A DNA stretch of 64,000 bases from Paraburkholderia aromaticivorans (GCF_002278075.1 NZ_CP022991.1:1-64000); one strand, 5' to 3'. Shown: positions 19,197 to 29,788, counted from the first letter of the stretch. The notes: generated by a model from the sequence alone, not told the origin. Numbers and translations: made by a program.

Positions 19197-21071
19197 ATGG
19201 CCCTCCTGCAGATCGCCGAACCCGGCCAAAGCGCCGCTCCGCACCAGCACCGGCTGGCGGCGGGAATCGACCTCGGCACCACGAACTCACTGGTTGCCAC
19301 GGTGCAGAGCGCGGTGGCCCGGGCATTACCCGACGAGGACGGCGCCTGCCTGCTGCCGTCGGTCGTGCGTTATACGCGCGCCGCCGAGCCGGAGGTCGGC
19401 CACCCGGCTCAGTTGCGCCAGGCCGAGGATCCGCTCAACACGATCGTGTCGGTCAAGCGCTTCATGGGACGGCGCCTTGCCGATCTGCCGGAAGCCGCCT
19501 CGCTGCCCTACCGCTTCATCGACCAGACAGGCATGGTCGGACTCGCTACCGACGCTGGCGAGCGCTCGCCCGTGCAGGTTTCGGCCGACATTCTGCGGAC
19601 CTTGCGCGTGCGCGCCGAGGCATCCCTCGGCGGCGAACTGGCGGGGGTTGTCATCACGGTGCCCGCCTATTTCGACGACGCGCAGCGCCAGGCAACGAGG
19701 GACGCGGCGCACCTCGCCGGGCTGACGGTGCTGCGGTTGCTCAACGAACCGACGGCAGCCGCGATCGCGTACGGCCTCGACCGCGCTGCCGAAGGCGTCT
19801 TCGCGATCTACGACCTGGGCGGCGGCACTTTCGATATCTCGATCCTGCGGCTGTCTAAAGGCGTGTTCGAAGTGCTGGCCACCGGCGGCGACTCGGCCCT
19901 GGGCGGCGACGACTTCGATCGCGCGATTGCGCAGTGGTTCTGCAACCGGCACGGTGTCGAAGGCCTCGCCATGCTGGCGCCATCCGCACAGCGCAGGCTG
20001 ATGATGGCCGCCCGCGTGGCGAAAGAGACGTTATCGCACGCCGGGTCCGCGGTGATCGCGCTTGCGCACACCGACCGCAGCATCTGGCAGGCGGCGCTGT
20101 CGCGCGCGCAATTCGCGGAACTGGGCGCCGCGCTCGTCGCACGAACTCTCGCCGCCACGCGGCGCGCGTTGCGCGACGCGAAGCTCGGCACCGGCGATAT
20201 CGACGGCGTGGTGCTGGTCGGCGGTTCGACCAGGATGCCGCTGGTACGGGACGCCGTGCAGGAATTTTTCGGTCGCGAACCGCTTGCCGATATCGATCCG
20301 GATCAGGTGGTCGCGCTCGGCGCGGCGATCCAGGCCGATGTGCTGGCCGGCAACCGCAATGGCGACGGCTGGCTGCTGCTGGACGTCTGCCCTCTGTCGC
20401 TCGGCATCGAAACGATGGGCGGGTTGGTCGAGAAAATCATCCCGCGCAATTCCACGCTGCCGACCGCGCGCGCCCAGGAATTCACCACCTTCAAGGACGG
20501 CCAGACGGCCATGTCGTTGCATATCGTGCAGGGCGAACGCGAGAGCGTGGCGGATTGCCGTTCGCTCGCCCGCCTGGAGTTGCGCGGCATCCCGCCGGCG
20601 GTTGCCGGTGCGGCGCGCGTGCGCGTGAGTTTTCAGATCGACACGGACGGCCTGCTCGCGGTCACCGCGCGCGAGCAGACCACCGGCGTCGAAACGCACG
20701 TCGAGGTCAAGCCGTCCTACGGACTGACCGATGTCGAGATCGCGGCGATGCTGCAACAGGCCATCGACGCGTCGCTGCCCGATATGCAGTTGCGCACGTT
20801 GCGCGAGGCGCAAATCGACGCACGCCGTCTGCTCGATGCAACCGAAGCGGCGCTGGACAGCGACGCCGCGCTCCTGTCCGCCGACGAGCTGGCAGCCGTG
20901 CGGCGCGCAATGTTCCAGGTGGGCGAGGCGCTGGAGACCGATGCGTCTGCCGATCTGCTCAAGGCTGCGTCGACGGATCTCGCGGGCGCGACCGAAGCCT
21001 TCGCTGCGCGGCGCATGAACGCGTCGATCCGCAATGCGCTCGCCGGACGTAACCTCGATACCCTCGTCTGA
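19197..21071 (+). CDS. hscA: Fe-S assembly Hsp70 chaperone HscA
   Basis: The 624-residue Hsp70 has an ATPase domain ([14 protein letters not shown] near residue 23, [22 protein letters not shown]) and a substrate domain ([22 protein letters not shown]). HscA releases clusters from IscU by binding its LPPVK motif. No hscB co-chaperone gene accompanies it. The start at 19197 gives the HscA-like N-terminus [12 protein letters not shown]. Confidence 0.95.
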   Translation: MALLQIAEPGQSAAPHQHRLAAGIDLGTTNSLVATVQSAVARALPDEDGACLLPSVVRYTRAAEPEVGHPAQLRQAEDPLNTIVSVKRFMGRRLADLPEAASLPYRFIDQTGMVGLATDAGERSPVQVSADILRTLRVRAEASLGGELAGVVITVPAYFDDAQRQATRDAAHLAGLTVLRLLNEPTAAAIAYGLDRAAEGVFAIYDLGGGTFDISILRLSKGVFEVLATGGDSALGGDDFDRAIAQWFCNRHGVEGLAMLAPSAQRRLMMAARVAKETLSHAGSAVIALAHTDRSIWQAALSRAQFAELGAALVARTLAATRRALRDAKLGTGDIDGVVLVGGSTRMPLVRDAVQEFFGREPLADIDPDQVVALGAAIQADVLAGNRNGDGWLLLDVCPLSLGIETMGGLVEKIIPRNSTLPTARAQEFTTFKDGQTAMSLHIVQGERESVADCRSLARLELRGIPPAVAGAARVRVSFQIDTDGLLAVTAREQTTGVETHVEVKPSYGLTDVEIAAMLQQAIDASLPDMQLRTLREAQIDARRLLDATEAALDSDAALLSADELAAVRRAMFQVGEALETDASADLLKAASTDLAGATEAFAARRMNASIRNALAGRNLDTLV

Positions 21072-21128
21072 ACTCGCCTTACCTCATTTGACCTTGTGTG
21101 ACCTCGCCCGAGCCGGGAGCCCCACCTC

Positions 21129-21461
21129 ATGCCGCGCATCCGTATTCTCCCCCACCCCGATCTCTGTCCGCACGGACACGACCTCGACGCGCGGCGCGGC
21201 ACTTCGCTGTGCGAGAGCCTGCTCGCGTCCGGCGTCGCGATCGAGCACGCTTGCGAGATGGTCGCTGCATGCGCCACCTGTCATGTGTACGTGCGCGAGG
21301 GCGGTGCGTCGCTGGCGCCTCCCGACGACGAAGAGAGCGACCAGCTCGACCATGCGTGGGGCCTTGACCCGCAATCGCGTCTCGCATGCTGCGTGAAGCT
21401 GCGCGACGCCGACCTAACGATCGAACTGCCGGCACACACACGCAACCTCGCGCGCGGCTGA
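21129..21461 (+). CDS. fdx: ISC-type [2Fe-2S] ferredoxin
   Basis: The 110-residue adrenodoxin-type ferredoxin has ligands Cys42, Cys48 and Cys51 (C-x5-C-x2-C) and a fourth at Cys87 or Cys88 (SRLACCVKL). It provides electrons to the IscU/NifS reaction. It is the last gene of the nifS module, 57 bp after hscA. Confidence 0.93.
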   Translation: MPRIRILPHPDLCPHGHDLDARRGTSLCESLLASGVAIEHACEMVAACATCHVYVREGGASLAPPDDEESDQLDHAWGLDPQSRLACCVKLRDADLTIELPAHTRNLARG

Positions 21462-21526
21462 CCACGCACGTCGTATCGCACATCGCAACTGCTTTCCGCA
21501 ACGCTGCATTCATCACTACACCTGGC

Positions 21527-21542
21527 TGTCCGAAACAGGACA
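21527..21542. promoter_or_regulatory. NifA upstream activator site for nifV
   Basis: TGTCCGAAACAGGACA is an exact TGT-N10-ACA site 94 bp upstream of the nifV -24 element. Its spacing is close to that of the nifB site. Confidence 0.85.
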
Positions 21543-21635
21543 TTCGCGACAGGCCTTCGTTGGGACCGCTTCATCCGGACACCCGCGAATGCCGGAAAGC
21601 GCCCGCTACAGGCGTCGATGCAACGCAACCGCGCA

Positions 21636-21651
21636 TGGCACAGCACTTGCA
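21636..21651 (+). promoter_or_regulatory. Sigma-54 promoter of the nifV-nifW-fixABCX operon
   Basis: TGGCACAGCACTTGCA matches the sigma-54 consensus TGGCAC-N5-TTGCA exactly. It lies about 35 bp upstream of the nifV ATG. Confidence 0.93.
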
Positions 21652-21686
21652 AACAGTGAGATCAAAGGTCAAAAGGACAACTTCTC

Positions 21687-22823
21687 ATGTCGAATCCGAT
21701 CATCAACGACACCACGCTGCGCGACGGCGAGCAGACGGCCGGCGTCGCCTTCACGATTGCCGAAAAATGCGCGATTGCCGAGGCGCTCGCACGCGCTGGC
21801 GTGCCCGAACTCGAAATCGGCATCCCTGCGATGGGTGACGAGGAAATCGATTGCATCCAGACCATCGTCGCGCTGAATCTCGACGCCGATCTGATGGTCT
21901 GGGGCCGCCTCACGGATGCGGACCTGGCCTCGGCCCTGCGCTGCAATCCCGACATCATCCACCTGTCGATTCCCGTTTCCGACATCCATCTTCAACACAA
22001 GCTGCGCCAGCCCCGCTCATGGGTATTGGCGCAGGTCAATCGCGTGATAGGCGCCGCTGTCAGGAGCGGGCGCAAGGTCTCGCTGGGCGCGGAGGATGCC
22101 TCGCGCGCGGACCCGGCTTTCCTCGCCGACGTGGCGCGGCGCGCGCAACAGTGCGGCGCGCAGCGCATCCGTTTTGCGGACACGCTCGGCGTTCTCGATC
22201 CGTTTTCGACCTATGAAGCGATAGCGCGATTGCGCGACGCGGTGGATCTGGAAATCGAAATCCACGCGCATAACGATCTCGGACTCGCGACCGCGAACAC
22301 CCTTGCCGCGCTGCGCGCAGGTGCAACCCACGCCAACACGACCGTCAACGGTCTGGGCGAACGGGCCGGCAATGCGGCGCTGGAGGAAATCGTGATGGGC
22401 GTGCGTCATATCATGGGCCGCGATACGGCCGTCGACACGACCGCGTTATTGAGCATCTCGCGTCTCGTCGAACGGGCTTCGGGACGCCCGGTCGCGTTGA
22501 ACAAGAGCATTGTTGGCGGCGGCGTTTTCACGCACGAGTCCGGCATCCACACAGACGGGCTCGCCAAGAATGCCTCGACTTACGAGAGCTTCGACCCCGC
22601 CGAACTCGGCCGCGAGCGCTCGGTCGTGCTCGGCAAGCATTCGGGTTCGCAAAGCGTGCGCCAGGCTTATGACGCGCTCGGCCTGCCGGTCAGCGACACG
22701 CTTGTCGCGTTGCTGCTCACGCGTATCCGCCACCATGCGACCCATCACAAGCAGGCGCCCAGCGCCGCCGACCTGTATCGCTTCCTGATCGAAGCGCGCG
22801 ACACCGTGGGAGAGTTGTCGTGA
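21687..22823 (+). CDS. nifV: Homocitrate synthase NifV
   Basis: NifV condenses acetyl-CoA and 2-oxoglutarate to homocitrate, the organic ligand of FeMo-co. The 378-residue protein has the family signature [17 protein letters not shown] at the start, the metal-binding [13 protein letters not shown], and the [13 protein letters not shown] loop. It is the first gene after the consensus sigma-54 promoter. Confidence 0.96.
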   Translation: MSNPIINDTTLRDGEQTAGVAFTIAEKCAIAEALARAGVPELEIGIPAMGDEEIDCIQTIVALNLDADLMVWGRLTDADLASALRCNPDIIHLSIPVSDIHLQHKLRQPRSWVLAQVNRVIGAAVRSGRKVSLGAEDASRADPAFLADVARRAQQCGAQRIRFADTLGVLDPFSTYEAIARLRDAVDLEIEIHAHNDLGLATANTLAALRAGATHANTTVNGLGERAGNAALEEIVMGVRHIMGRDTAVDTTALLSISRLVERASGRPVALNKSIVGGGVFTHESGIHTDGLAKNASTYESFDPAELGRERSVVLGKHSGSQSVRQAYDALGLPVSDTLVALLLTRIRHHATHHKQAPSAADLYRFLIEARDTVGELS

Positions 22824-22894
22824 GCGGCACCAACCGCGCAGACCGCGCCGCCTGCGTTCCGCCCAACCCCATCCGCCCGCGAGGAGTAAACGCG

Positions 22895-23233
22895 ATGCAA
22901 AGCTTTGTCCAGCAACTCAAGGCACTATCCTCGGCCGAGGACTTCCTGCAGTTCTTCGGCATTCCGTTCGACCAGAAAGTCGTCAACGTGAGCCGGCTGC
23001 ATATCCTGAAGCGCTTTTTCCAGTACATCCGGCAACAGGACGTGCTGCCCGAAGGCGACGAGGCCGCGCTGTTCGCGTCGTATCACGCGCTGCTTCTCAA
23101 GGCATACGGCGACTTCGTCGTCTCGACGCCAGCCCAGGAAAAAGTGTTCAAGGTGTTCCAGGACACCGCCGGGCGGCAGCACGTTTCCCTCGACAGTCTG
23201 CGCGCGTCGCTGCCCGCGCGCACCGTTGCCTGA
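22895..23233 (+). CDS. nifW: Nitrogenase-stabilising protein NifW
   Basis: NifW helps maintain or protect the MoFe protein. The chosen ATG at 22895 has a GAGGAG ribosome site eight bases upstream and gives 112 residues starting MQSFVQQLKALSSAEDFLQFF, the usual NifW beginning. A GTG at 22820 that overlaps the nifV stop would add 25 residues and is less likely. Confidence 0.92.
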   Translation: MQSFVQQLKALSSAEDFLQFFGIPFDQKVVNVSRLHILKRFFQYIRQQDVLPEGDEAALFASYHALLLKAYGDFVVSTPAQEKVFKVFQDTAGRQHVSLDSLRASLPARTVA

Positions 23234-23249
23234 CAGGTGGAGCAAGACC

Positions 23250-24098
23250 ATGCACATCGTCGTCTGCATCAAGCAGGTTCCGGACTCGGCGCAGATCCGA
23301 GTTCATCCGGTGACCAACACGATCATGCGCCAGGGCGTCCCGGCGATCGTCAACCCGTACGACCTGTTTTCACTCGAAGAAGCGCTGCGGCTGAAGGACC
23401 GCTTCGGCGGCAAGGTCACGATGCTGTGCATGGGGCCGCCGCAGGCCGAGGAAGCGCTGCGCAAATGCATCAGCTTCGGCGCCGACGACGCCGTGCTGGT
23501 CACCGACCGCGCGTTCGCGGGCGCGGACACGCTGGCCACTTCGTATGCGCTGGCCGCGGGCGTCCAGCAGATCGCGAAGGAGCAGGCAGTCGACATCGTG
23601 TTCACCGGCAAGCAGACGATCGACGGCGATACCGCGCAGGTCGGTCCCGGCATCGCCAAACGCCTCGGGCTACAACTGCTGACCTACGTGTCGCGCATTG
23701 TCGAAACGGATCTCGACGCGCGCACGATCACCGTCGAGCGGCGCGCCGAGGGCGGCGTGCAGGTGCTCAGGACCGCGCTGCCGTGCCTGATCACGATGCT
23801 GGAGAACACCAACGAACTGCGCTTCGCGACGCTGCCCGCGATGATTCACGCGGCCGGCTATCCGGTGCGCAAATGGAACCGTGAACAGGCCGGCATCGAA
23901 GACGTCAGCAAGATCGGCCTGAAGGGTTCGCCGACGGTAGTCAGCAAGGTGTTCGGCCCGACCCCGCGCAGCGAGAAAGCGGAGCTGCTCGATCTCGACG
24001 CCTCCAGTCTGCGCGATGTGTCGATGAACCTGCTGCAGAAGATTTTCACGCGCCATCCCACCCTGGAAGCCGACCTGCTGATGAAGGAGGGATCATGA
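23250..24098 (+). CDS. fixA: Electron transfer flavoprotein beta subunit FixA
   Basis: With FixB this forms a bifurcating ETF that, together with FixC and FixX, uses NADH to reduce quinone and a low-potential ferredoxin or flavodoxin for nitrogenase. The 282-residue protein has the ETF-beta start [15 protein letters not shown] and the AMP-binding region [19 protein letters not shown]. It overlaps fixB by four bases. Confidence 0.95.
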   Translation: MHIVVCIKQVPDSAQIRVHPVTNTIMRQGVPAIVNPYDLFSLEEALRLKDRFGGKVTMLCMGPPQAEEALRKCISFGADDAVLVTDRAFAGADTLATSYALAAGVQQIAKEQAVDIVFTGKQTIDGDTAQVGPGIAKRLGLQLLTYVSRIVETDLDARTITVERRAEGGVQVLRTALPCLITMLENTNELRFATLPAMIHAAGYPVRKWNREQAGIEDVSKIGLKGSPTVVSKVFGPTPRSEKAELLDLDASSLRDVSMNLLQKIFTRHPTLEADLLMKEGS

Positions 24099-25198
24099 AC
24101 ACACCCGCCGCTCCCGCGAAGAAACCCGCCGGCCGCGCGGGCCGCAACCTCGAACTGCCGGAGCATCTGAAGGCCTATAAAGGCGTATGGGTCTTCATCG
24201 AGCACGACCGCGGACAGGTGCACAGCGTCTCGTGGGAACTGCTCGGCGAAGCCCGCAAGCTGGCCGATACGCTCGGCAGCCGCGTGGGCGTCGCCGTGCT
24301 CGGCGGCGCGGACGAGCCGCTCGAACAGTTTGCCGCGGAAGCCTTCACTTACGGCGCGGACGACGCTTACATCGTTCACGACCCGGTCCTGCGCGGCTAT
24401 CGCAACGAGCCGTTCACCAAGGGGCTGACCGATCTCGTCAACCGGCATCAGCCTGAGATCCTTCTGCTCGGCGCGACGTCGACGGGCCGCGACCTCGCCG
24501 GCTCCGTCGCCACCACGCTCCTGACCGGGCTGACCGCCGACTGCACCGAACTCAATATCGATCCCGTCTCGCGCGCGCTGGCGGCAACCCGCCCCACCTT
24601 CGGCGGCTCGCTGCTGTGCACGATCATGACGCTCGCGTACCGCCCGCAGATGGCGACGGTCCGCCCACGCGTGATGCAGATGCCGCCGCGTGACACCGCG
24701 CGCACCGGCAACATCGTCCACGGAACGCTGGGGATGATCGAGACGGACATCGTCACGAGGCTGCTCGACTTTATCCCGGACGCGAGCAGCAACCGCATCA
24801 ACCTGCCTTACGCCGACGTGATCGTGAGCGGCGGCAAGGGCATGAAGAACCCGGAGAACTTCCGGCTGGTGTTCGAACTGGCGAACGTGCTCGGCGGCGA
24901 AGTCGGCGCGACCCGGCCATGCGTGCAGGCCGGCTGGGCGGAAGCCGAGCGCCAGGTGGGACAGACCGGCAAGACGGTACGGCCCAAGCTCTACATTGCC
25001 GCCGGCATTTCCGGGGCGATCCAGCACCGCGTGGGTATGGAAAGCGCGGACGTGATCGTGGCGATCAACACCGACCCGAACGCGCCGATCTTCGACTTCG
25101 CGCACTACGGCATTGTCGGCAACGCGCTGCAGGTGTTGCCCGCGCTGACGCAGGCTTTTGCGGAGCATCTGTCGCGGCGACGCAAACAGGCTGCCTGA
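24095..25198 (+). CDS. fixB: Electron transfer flavoprotein alpha subunit FixB
   Basis: The 367-residue ETF alpha subunit has the C-terminal FAD-binding domain motifs [34 protein letters not shown] and [23 protein letters not shown] Lys/Ala/Pro-rich N-terminal tail of about 20 residues precedes the core. It acts as a dimer with FixA and starts with an ATGA overlap. Confidence 0.95.
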   Translation: MNTPAAPAKKPAGRAGRNLELPEHLKAYKGVWVFIEHDRGQVHSVSWELLGEARKLADTLGSRVGVAVLGGADEPLEQFAAEAFTYGADDAYIVHDPVLRGYRNEPFTKGLTDLVNRHQPEILLLGATSTGRDLAGSVATTLLTGLTADCTELNIDPVSRALAATRPTFGGSLLCTIMTLAYRPQMATVRPRVMQMPPRDTARTGNIVHGTLGMIETDIVTRLLDFIPDASSNRINLPYADVIVSGGKGMKNPENFRLVFELANVLGGEVGATRPCVQAGWAEAERQVGQTGKTVRPKLYIAAGISGAIQHRVGMESADVIVAINTDPNAPIFDFAHYGIVGNALQVLPALTQAFAEHLSRRRKQAA

Positions 25199-25209
25199 GG
25201 AGAATCACC

Positions 25210-26520
25210 ATGAAGAAGCCTTCACAGTTCGATGCGATCGTGGTCGGCGCCGGTCCGTCCGGCAACGCCGCCGCCTATACGATGGCCAAGGCCGGCCTGA
25301 AAGTGCTGCAGATCGAGCGCGGCGAATATCCCGGCAGCAAGAACGTGCAGGGCGCGATCCTGTACGCGAAGGCGCTCGAAGAAATCATCCCGGACTTCCG
25401 CGACGACGCGCCGCTGGAGCGCCACATCATCGAGCAGCGGATATGGATGCTCGACGACACTTCGTTCGTCGGCACGCATATGCGCAGCGAGGAATACAAC
25501 AAGCCGCCCTACAACCGCTACACGATCATCCGCGCGCAGTTCGACAAGTGGTTTTCATCGAAAGTGCGCGAAGCCGGCGCCTTGCTGATCTGCGAGACCA
25601 CGGTGAAGGAACTCATCATGGACGGCGATCAGGTGGTGGGCGTGCAGTGCGATCGCGAGCACGGCGACGTGTATGCGGACGTGGTGGTGCTCGCCGACGG
25701 CGTGAATTCGACGCTCGCGCGCAAGGCGGGCTTTCATGGAGAGATCGAAGCCGGCAACGTCGCGCTCGCGGTCAAGGAGATTCTCTTCATGCCCGAGGAG
25801 ACGATCCGCCAGCGCTTTAACATCGGCGAGGACGACGGCGTGGTGATCGAAATGGTCGGCAGGATCACCGACGGCATGACGGGCACCGGCTTTCTTTATA
25901 CCAACAAGGAATCGCTTACCATCGGCGTGGGCTGCATGCTGGGAGACTTCAAGAAGAACCCCAACCGCACGAGCCCCTACGTGCTGCTCGAAAAGATGAA
26001 GCAGCACCCGTCGATCGCACCGCTGATCGCGGGCGGCGAGATGAAGGAATATTGCGCACATCTGATTCCGGAAGGCGGCTTTCACGCCATCCCGCGGGTC
26101 TACGGCAACGGCTGGATGATCGTCGGCGACTCGGGTGGTTTCGTGAACGCCGCGCACCGCGAAGGCTCGAATCTCGCGATGACCACCGGGCGCCTCGCCG
26201 CTGAAACGGTAATCCACGCGAAAGCCGCGGGGCTCGGCTATCGCGCGGCCACGCTCAAGGCCTACAAGACCGCGCTCGACCAGAGCTTCGTGATGAAAGA
26301 CCTGCACAAGTACCGCGACATGCCGGCCGTGCTGCACCAGAATCCGCAGTTCTTCACGACCTACCCCGACCTCGTGGCACGCGCCGCGCGCACGATGCTC
26401 ACGGTCGACGGCAAGGACAAGAAAAGCAAGGAGCGCGAAATCTTTTCGAGCTTCCGCAAAGCCCGTTCGCTTGCCGGCATGGTGGGTGACGCCTACAAAC
26501 TCCTGAGGGCCTTCCGATGA
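25210..26520 (+). CDS. fixC: ETF-quinone oxidoreductase-like flavoprotein FixC
   Basis: The 436-residue flavoprotein has the FAD dinucleotide-binding motif [13 protein letters not shown] (residues 11-23) and the second FAD motif [14 protein letters not shown]. It takes electrons from FixAB to the quinone pool as part of the bifurcating complex. Its ATG follows fixB by 11 bp with an AGGAGAA ribosome site, and it overlaps fixX by four bases. Confidence 0.95.
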   Translation: MKKPSQFDAIVVGAGPSGNAAAYTMAKAGLKVLQIERGEYPGSKNVQGAILYAKALEEIIPDFRDDAPLERHIIEQRIWMLDDTSFVGTHMRSEEYNKPPYNRYTIIRAQFDKWFSSKVREAGALLICETTVKELIMDGDQVVGVQCDREHGDVYADVVVLADGVNSTLARKAGFHGEIEAGNVALAVKEILFMPEETIRQRFNIGEDDGVVIEMVGRITDGMTGTGFLYTNKESLTIGVGCMLGDFKKNPNRTSPYVLLEKMKQHPSIAPLIAGGEMKEYCAHLIPEGGFHAIPRVYGNGWMIVGDSGGFVNAAHREGSNLAMTTGRLAAETVIHAKAAGLGYRAATLKAYKTALDQSFVMKDLHKYRDMPAVLHQNPQFFTTYPDLVARAARTMLTVDGKDKKSKEREIFSSFRKARSLAGMVGDAYKLLRAFR

Positions 26521-26816
26521 GCACCGTACCCGTCAACGTAGAGGAAAAGCTGTTCCAGAACCGTTACCGCGTGGATGCGGGGCGGCCGCACATCCGCATC
26601 AAGGACGCCGACGTGTGCCTGAGCGAGTGCAGCGCGAAGAGTTGCACCTTCGTCTGCCCGGCGTCCTGCTACAAGGCCGAAGGCAACGGCACGGTAACGC
26701 TGATCACCGACGGTTGCCTCGAATGCGGCAGCTGCCGCATTCTCTGTACCGACCACCAGAACATCGAGTGGGACTACCCGCGCGGTGGTCACGGCATCCT
26801 GTTCAAATTCGGTTGA
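26517..26816 (+). CDS. fixX: Ferredoxin-like protein FixX
   Basis: The 99-residue FixX carries the conserved cysteines [18 protein letters not shown] and [11 protein letters not shown] and ends with [15 protein letters not shown], as FixX does. It binds a [4Fe-4S] cluster and passes electrons from FixC. It completes fixABCX. Confidence 0.95.
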   Translation: MSTVPVNVEEKLFQNRYRVDAGRPHIRIKDADVCLSECSAKSCTFVCPASCYKAEGNGTVTLITDGCLECGSCRILCTDHQNIEWDYPRGGHGILFKFG

Positions 26817-26826
26817 GGGACACGTC

Positions 26827-27153
26827 ATGGCCAGACCCGAACGACATGTGTTTGTCTGCACCCAGAACCGGCCGCCGCAGCATCCGCGCGGCTCCTGCGC
26901 AGGCGGCGGGAACTCCGCCGCGCTGCTGCAGGCGTTCTGGGCGGAACAGCAGAAACGCCAGGCGTACGACATCGTCGCGATCACGTATTCGGGCTGTCTG
27001 GGCCCGTGCGATCAGGGCGTGAACGTACTCGTCTATCCGGAGGCGGTGCTCTACAGCGGCGTGACGGTTGCCGACGTGCCGGAAATCTTCACGCGCCACC
27101 TGGAGGGCGGTGAACCGGTGCAGCGCCTCATGGCGGCGGAGAAGGTCTGGTGA
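26827..27153 (+). CDS. Thioredoxin-like [2Fe-2S] ferredoxin
   Basis: The 108-residue protein has the thioredoxin-like ferredoxin pattern with ligands Cys11, Cys24, Cys57 and Cys61 (CLGPCDQGVNVLVYP). Similar proteins are encoded in nif clusters of Azotobacter. It lies directly after fixX and is probably an electron carrier or redox partner in nitrogen fixation. Confidence 0.9.
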   Translation: MARPERHVFVCTQNRPPQHPRGSCAGGGNSAALLQAFWAEQQKRQAYDIVAITYSGCLGPCDQGVNVLVYPEAVLYSGVTVADVPEIFTRHLEGGEPVQRLMAAEKVW

Positions 27154-27629
27154 ACCTGCTGACCGGTGTCGAATCGACCGAGCTGTTCGGCGGCGATGTG
27201 TCGCCCGCCGTGCGGCGGCTCATCGAAGGCCTGCACGGCGCGCCGCCCGAGCAGGTCGTCGCGGTTCTGTGGAGCGTCACACTGACCTCGCCGCAAAGCC
27301 TTGCCGTCTACTATCTGCTCTACAAGTTCCACACCGGGCGCGGTGAACTCGATCATGCACAGCGCGCGGCCCGACGCGGACTGAAAGCCGCCGCACATGC
27401 TGCCGGGTTGAATGAGGACTGGCAGACGGTACAAGCCGGCGACGCGAACTTCGACGCGCCCGGTCCGGCCCGTTTCTGGCTCTTCACGCTGAAGGCGCTC
27501 GCCTTTATTGGCCTGCGGCGCGGCGAACGCGAAGCAGCCGCACAGTTGATCGCCCAGTTGCGGCGGCTCGATCCGGCGGACCACCTCGGCTTCGGCGTAG
27601 TGGAAGCGTTGCTGCAAGGCTGCGCCTGA
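27150..27629 (+). CDS. TPR-like helical protein, paralogue of the one at 11481
   Basis: The GTG start overlaps the preceding stop as GTGA. The 159-residue helical protein shares ARFWLFTLKALAF and LRRLDPADHLG with the nifB-operon protein, though the N-terminal halves differ. It has no metal-binding motif. Its role is unknown, but conservation of two paralogues in two NifA-controlled operons suggests a nitrogenase-related scaffold. Confidence 0.75.
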   Translation: MNLLTGVESTELFGGDVSPAVRRLIEGLHGAPPEQVVAVLWSVTLTSPQSLAVYYLLYKFHTGRGELDHAQRAARRGLKAAAHAAGLNEDWQTVQAGDANFDAPGPARFWLFTLKALAFIGLRRGEREAAAQLIAQLRRLDPADHLGFGVVEALLQGCA

Positions 27630-27640
27630 GGAGAAACACG

Positions 27641-28384
27641 ATGTCCAAACGCCCCGCCATCGCATCGTTGGCCGACGACAGTCCGGCAGCCGGCGGCGTG
27701 GCGGCAGTCGACCGTGCGCTCAACCTGCTGGCCGCCTTCGGCAACGACACGCCCGCGCTGTCATTGAGTGCGCTCGCCGAACGCACCCGCCTGTACAAGA
27801 GCACCGTCCTGCGCCTGCTCGCGTCGCTCGAACACGCGCATCTCGTGGTGCGCCGGGCCGACGGCTGCTACGTGCTGGGGTCTGGCGTCGCACGACTGCA
27901 TGCGGTCTATGCGCAATCGTCTTCCAGCGAGTCGTTGGTGATGTCCGTACTGCATGAGCTGGTGGCCGCAACCCGTGAAAGCGCCGCGTTTCACGTACGG
28001 CAAGGTACGCAACGGCTATGCCTGTATCGCGTAGACTCGCCCCAGCCAGTGAGAGATCACATCCGCGCGGGCGAGCTCCTGCCGCTGGATCGCGGCGCAG
28101 GAGGCCGGGTGTTTCAGGCGCACTGCCACGAGGGGGACGAGGCACTCGGTGAACAGATTCGCCGCCAGCAAGTCATCACGCTGGCAGGAGACCGCGAACC
28201 GCAACTAGCCGGTATCGCCGCACCCGTATTTGGCGCGTCCGGGCAACTCGCCGGGGTCATTACGCTGACCATGCCTCGCGAGAGACTGGAGCCCGTATGG
28301 GCCGAGATCGTGAAGAATGCCGGGCGAAGGCTGACCGAACAGCTCGGCGGAATGCTACCTGTCCACACGGCTCTGTCAGGTTGA
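27641..28384 (+). CDS. IclR-family transcriptional regulator
   Basis: The 247-residue protein has an N-terminal winged HTH (LSLSALAERTRLYKSTVLRLLASL, in two parts) and a C-terminal IclR effector domain (GIAAPVFGASGQLAGVITL). It follows the nifV-fix operon by 11 bp. The stop codon falls inside a sequence (GGCTCTGTCAGGTTGA, 28369-28384) like the IS-end sequence at 28431, so the last residues may have been altered by an insertion. Its target is unknown. Confidence 0.85.
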   Translation: MSKRPAIASLADDSPAAGGVAAVDRALNLLAAFGNDTPALSLSALAERTRLYKSTVLRLLASLEHAHLVVRRADGCYVLGSGVARLHAVYAQSSSSESLVMSVLHELVAATRESAAFHVRQGTQRLCLYRVDSPQPVRDHIRAGELLPLDRGAGGRVFQAHCHEGDEALGEQIRRQQVITLAGDREPQLAGIAAPVFGASGQLAGVITLTMPRERLEPVWAEIVKNAGRRLTEQLGGMLPVHTALSG

Positions 28385-28430
28385 TCGGAGGCGACGGTAC
28401 GATGTATGTCGCGGTCGCATCACGGAAGAG

Positions 28431-29262
28431 GGCACTGTCAAGTTGAGGGGCGTAGGCTACGTGTCTGGATAAAGAGTAGGTTTCCTTATCAGATAACTGG
28501 TTCGACTGCGGTTGCGATAGCCCATTCATGCCATGTGGCGAGGCGTTCTTTTAGTATGGCGCGATGACATGCCGCGTTCATCTGATTTCTGGGCAACGCG
28601 AAGTGCTGCCGGATCGGGCCCAAGCATGAGAGAAACGCCTGCGTGCGACGCGCGTCACGAAAGCCGCACATCTGGCGTTCGCGCCTGCGGGTTGGCTGGT
28701 GGCTGTTCTCGGCGCGGTTGTTCACGCGAGCAGCCGCTTTGACGAAGACGTGCTTTACCTGAGCGAGTTCAGGAATGTCAGCCTTCGCCGCCGGATAACT
28801 GCGCAGTTGATCGGTAACGATCTTGCGCGGCACCGGGTTTGATCGCAACACCCGCCTGAAGAAGCGCTTCGCGGCGGCCTTATCACGGCGCTTTTGTACC
28901 AGCACGTCGACCTCGGCACCATGCTCGTCGACCGCGCGCCACAACAGATACGGCTCGCCGCGCAGTGTTACGAACATCTCGTCAAGGTGCCAGGTGCTGC
29001 CCGACTTCCGTCGCACCAACTTCGCGCACCTGGCGAATCCCGCGCCGAACTTGTCGCACCAGCAGCGGACCGTCTCGTACGTGACCACGACGCCACGCTC
29101 AAGCAACAACTCCTCAATGTCGCGCAGGCTCAGATTGAACCGGAAATACCAGCGAACGGCGCAGCTGATGACAACAGCAGGGAAGCGGTGGCCGTGATAA
29201 AGCGATTTCGTCTTGTTCATCGCTTCATTCTACCGTTGTCTGTCCACCAACCCGACACCGCA
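28431..29262 (-). mobile_element. IS6-family insertion sequence (ends approximate)
   Basis: The transposase gene at 28489-29220 is flanked by sequences that form a weak inverted repeat: GGCACTGTCAAGTTGAGG at 28431 and, on the minus strand, GGTGTCGGGTTGGTGG near 29262. Only about 60% of bases pair, so the exact ends are uncertain. No target duplication was identified. Confidence 0.5.
28489..29220 (-). CDS. IS6-family transposase, intact
   Basis: The 243-residue DDE transposase begins MNKTKSLYHGHRFPAVVISC and includes an HTH-like FNLSLRDIEELL region and the catalytic segments WHLDE, TDQLRSYPAAK and NNRAENSHQPTRRRER. Length is normal for the family. It is closely related to, but not identical with, the transposase at 36336, and both run in the same direction. 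Confidence 0.93.
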   Translation of the reverse strand: MNKTKSLYHGHRFPAVVISCAVRWYFRFNLSLRDIEELLLERGVVVTYETVRCWCDKFGAGFARCAKLVRRKSGSTWHLDEMFVTLRGEPYLLWRAVDEHGAEVDVLVQKRRDKAAAKRFFRRVLRSNPVPRKIVTDQLRSYPAAKADIPELAQVKHVFVKAAARVNNRAENSHQPTRRRERQMCGFRDARRTQAFLSCLGPIRQHFALPRNQMNAACHRAILKERLATWHEWAIATAVEPVI

Positions 29263-29273
29263 GGTTTGGCGAA

Positions 29274-29621
29274 GTGAGGCCGGATCGCTCATCGTCTGGC
29301 AGTCGGCACTCTAGTGGCAGCGCCGCAAGCGTGATGTTTACCACGCCGGAAGCCGCCATGGCGCGCGAGGAAGATGCGCCCGCTCTCACGGGGCCAACGG
29401 AAGGACAGAAGCTGATTGCGAACTACCGCTCGACTGGCCTGACACTCGGCCGTCACCCGCTTGCGCTGCTGCGCGAAAAGCTGCTGGCCATGCGCCTGAT
29501 GCCCGCCGAAGCGCTGATGGGTTGTCGCAATGGGCAACTCGCGCGTGGCGGCGGGACCATCAACGTGCGGCAGCGCACCGGCACGGCGAAGGCGCGTCCA
29601 TCAGGGCTAACAACCGCCTGA
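29274..29621 (+). pseudogene. dnaE2: Remnant of the 3' part of dnaE2 (error-prone DNA polymerase)
   Basis: The frame encodes FTTPEAAMAREED, GPTEGQKLIANYRSTGLTLG and RHPLALLREKLLAMRLMPAE followed by INVRQRTGTAKA. This matches the segment of DnaE2 before its OB domain. The 5' nine-tenths and the C-terminus are missing, and the upstream side abuts the IS6 end. The following 29622-29764 stretch shows no recognisable gene. Confidence 0.75.
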
Positions 29622-29765
29622 TGGCGTCGCGGCTGGCCCGCAGCGTTTCTCGTTTCGAACACGCCTGGCTAACGCTCGTGTGATCAGCCCCGAGCCACGA
29701 CCTGCTGGCGATCGCGGAGCGGCAGCACGCAGGCATGAGCCTCACCGCGCTCGATCATCACTAAA

Positions 29766-29788
29766 GCGGGCGCACCGCTTCCGCCCGC
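29766..29788 (-). terminator. Probable terminator of the autotransporter gene
   Basis: GCGGGCG and CGCCCGC form a 7-bp stem with a 9-base loop. Read on the minus strand it is followed by TTTAG. It lies just downstream of the autotransporter stop. Confidence 0.5.
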
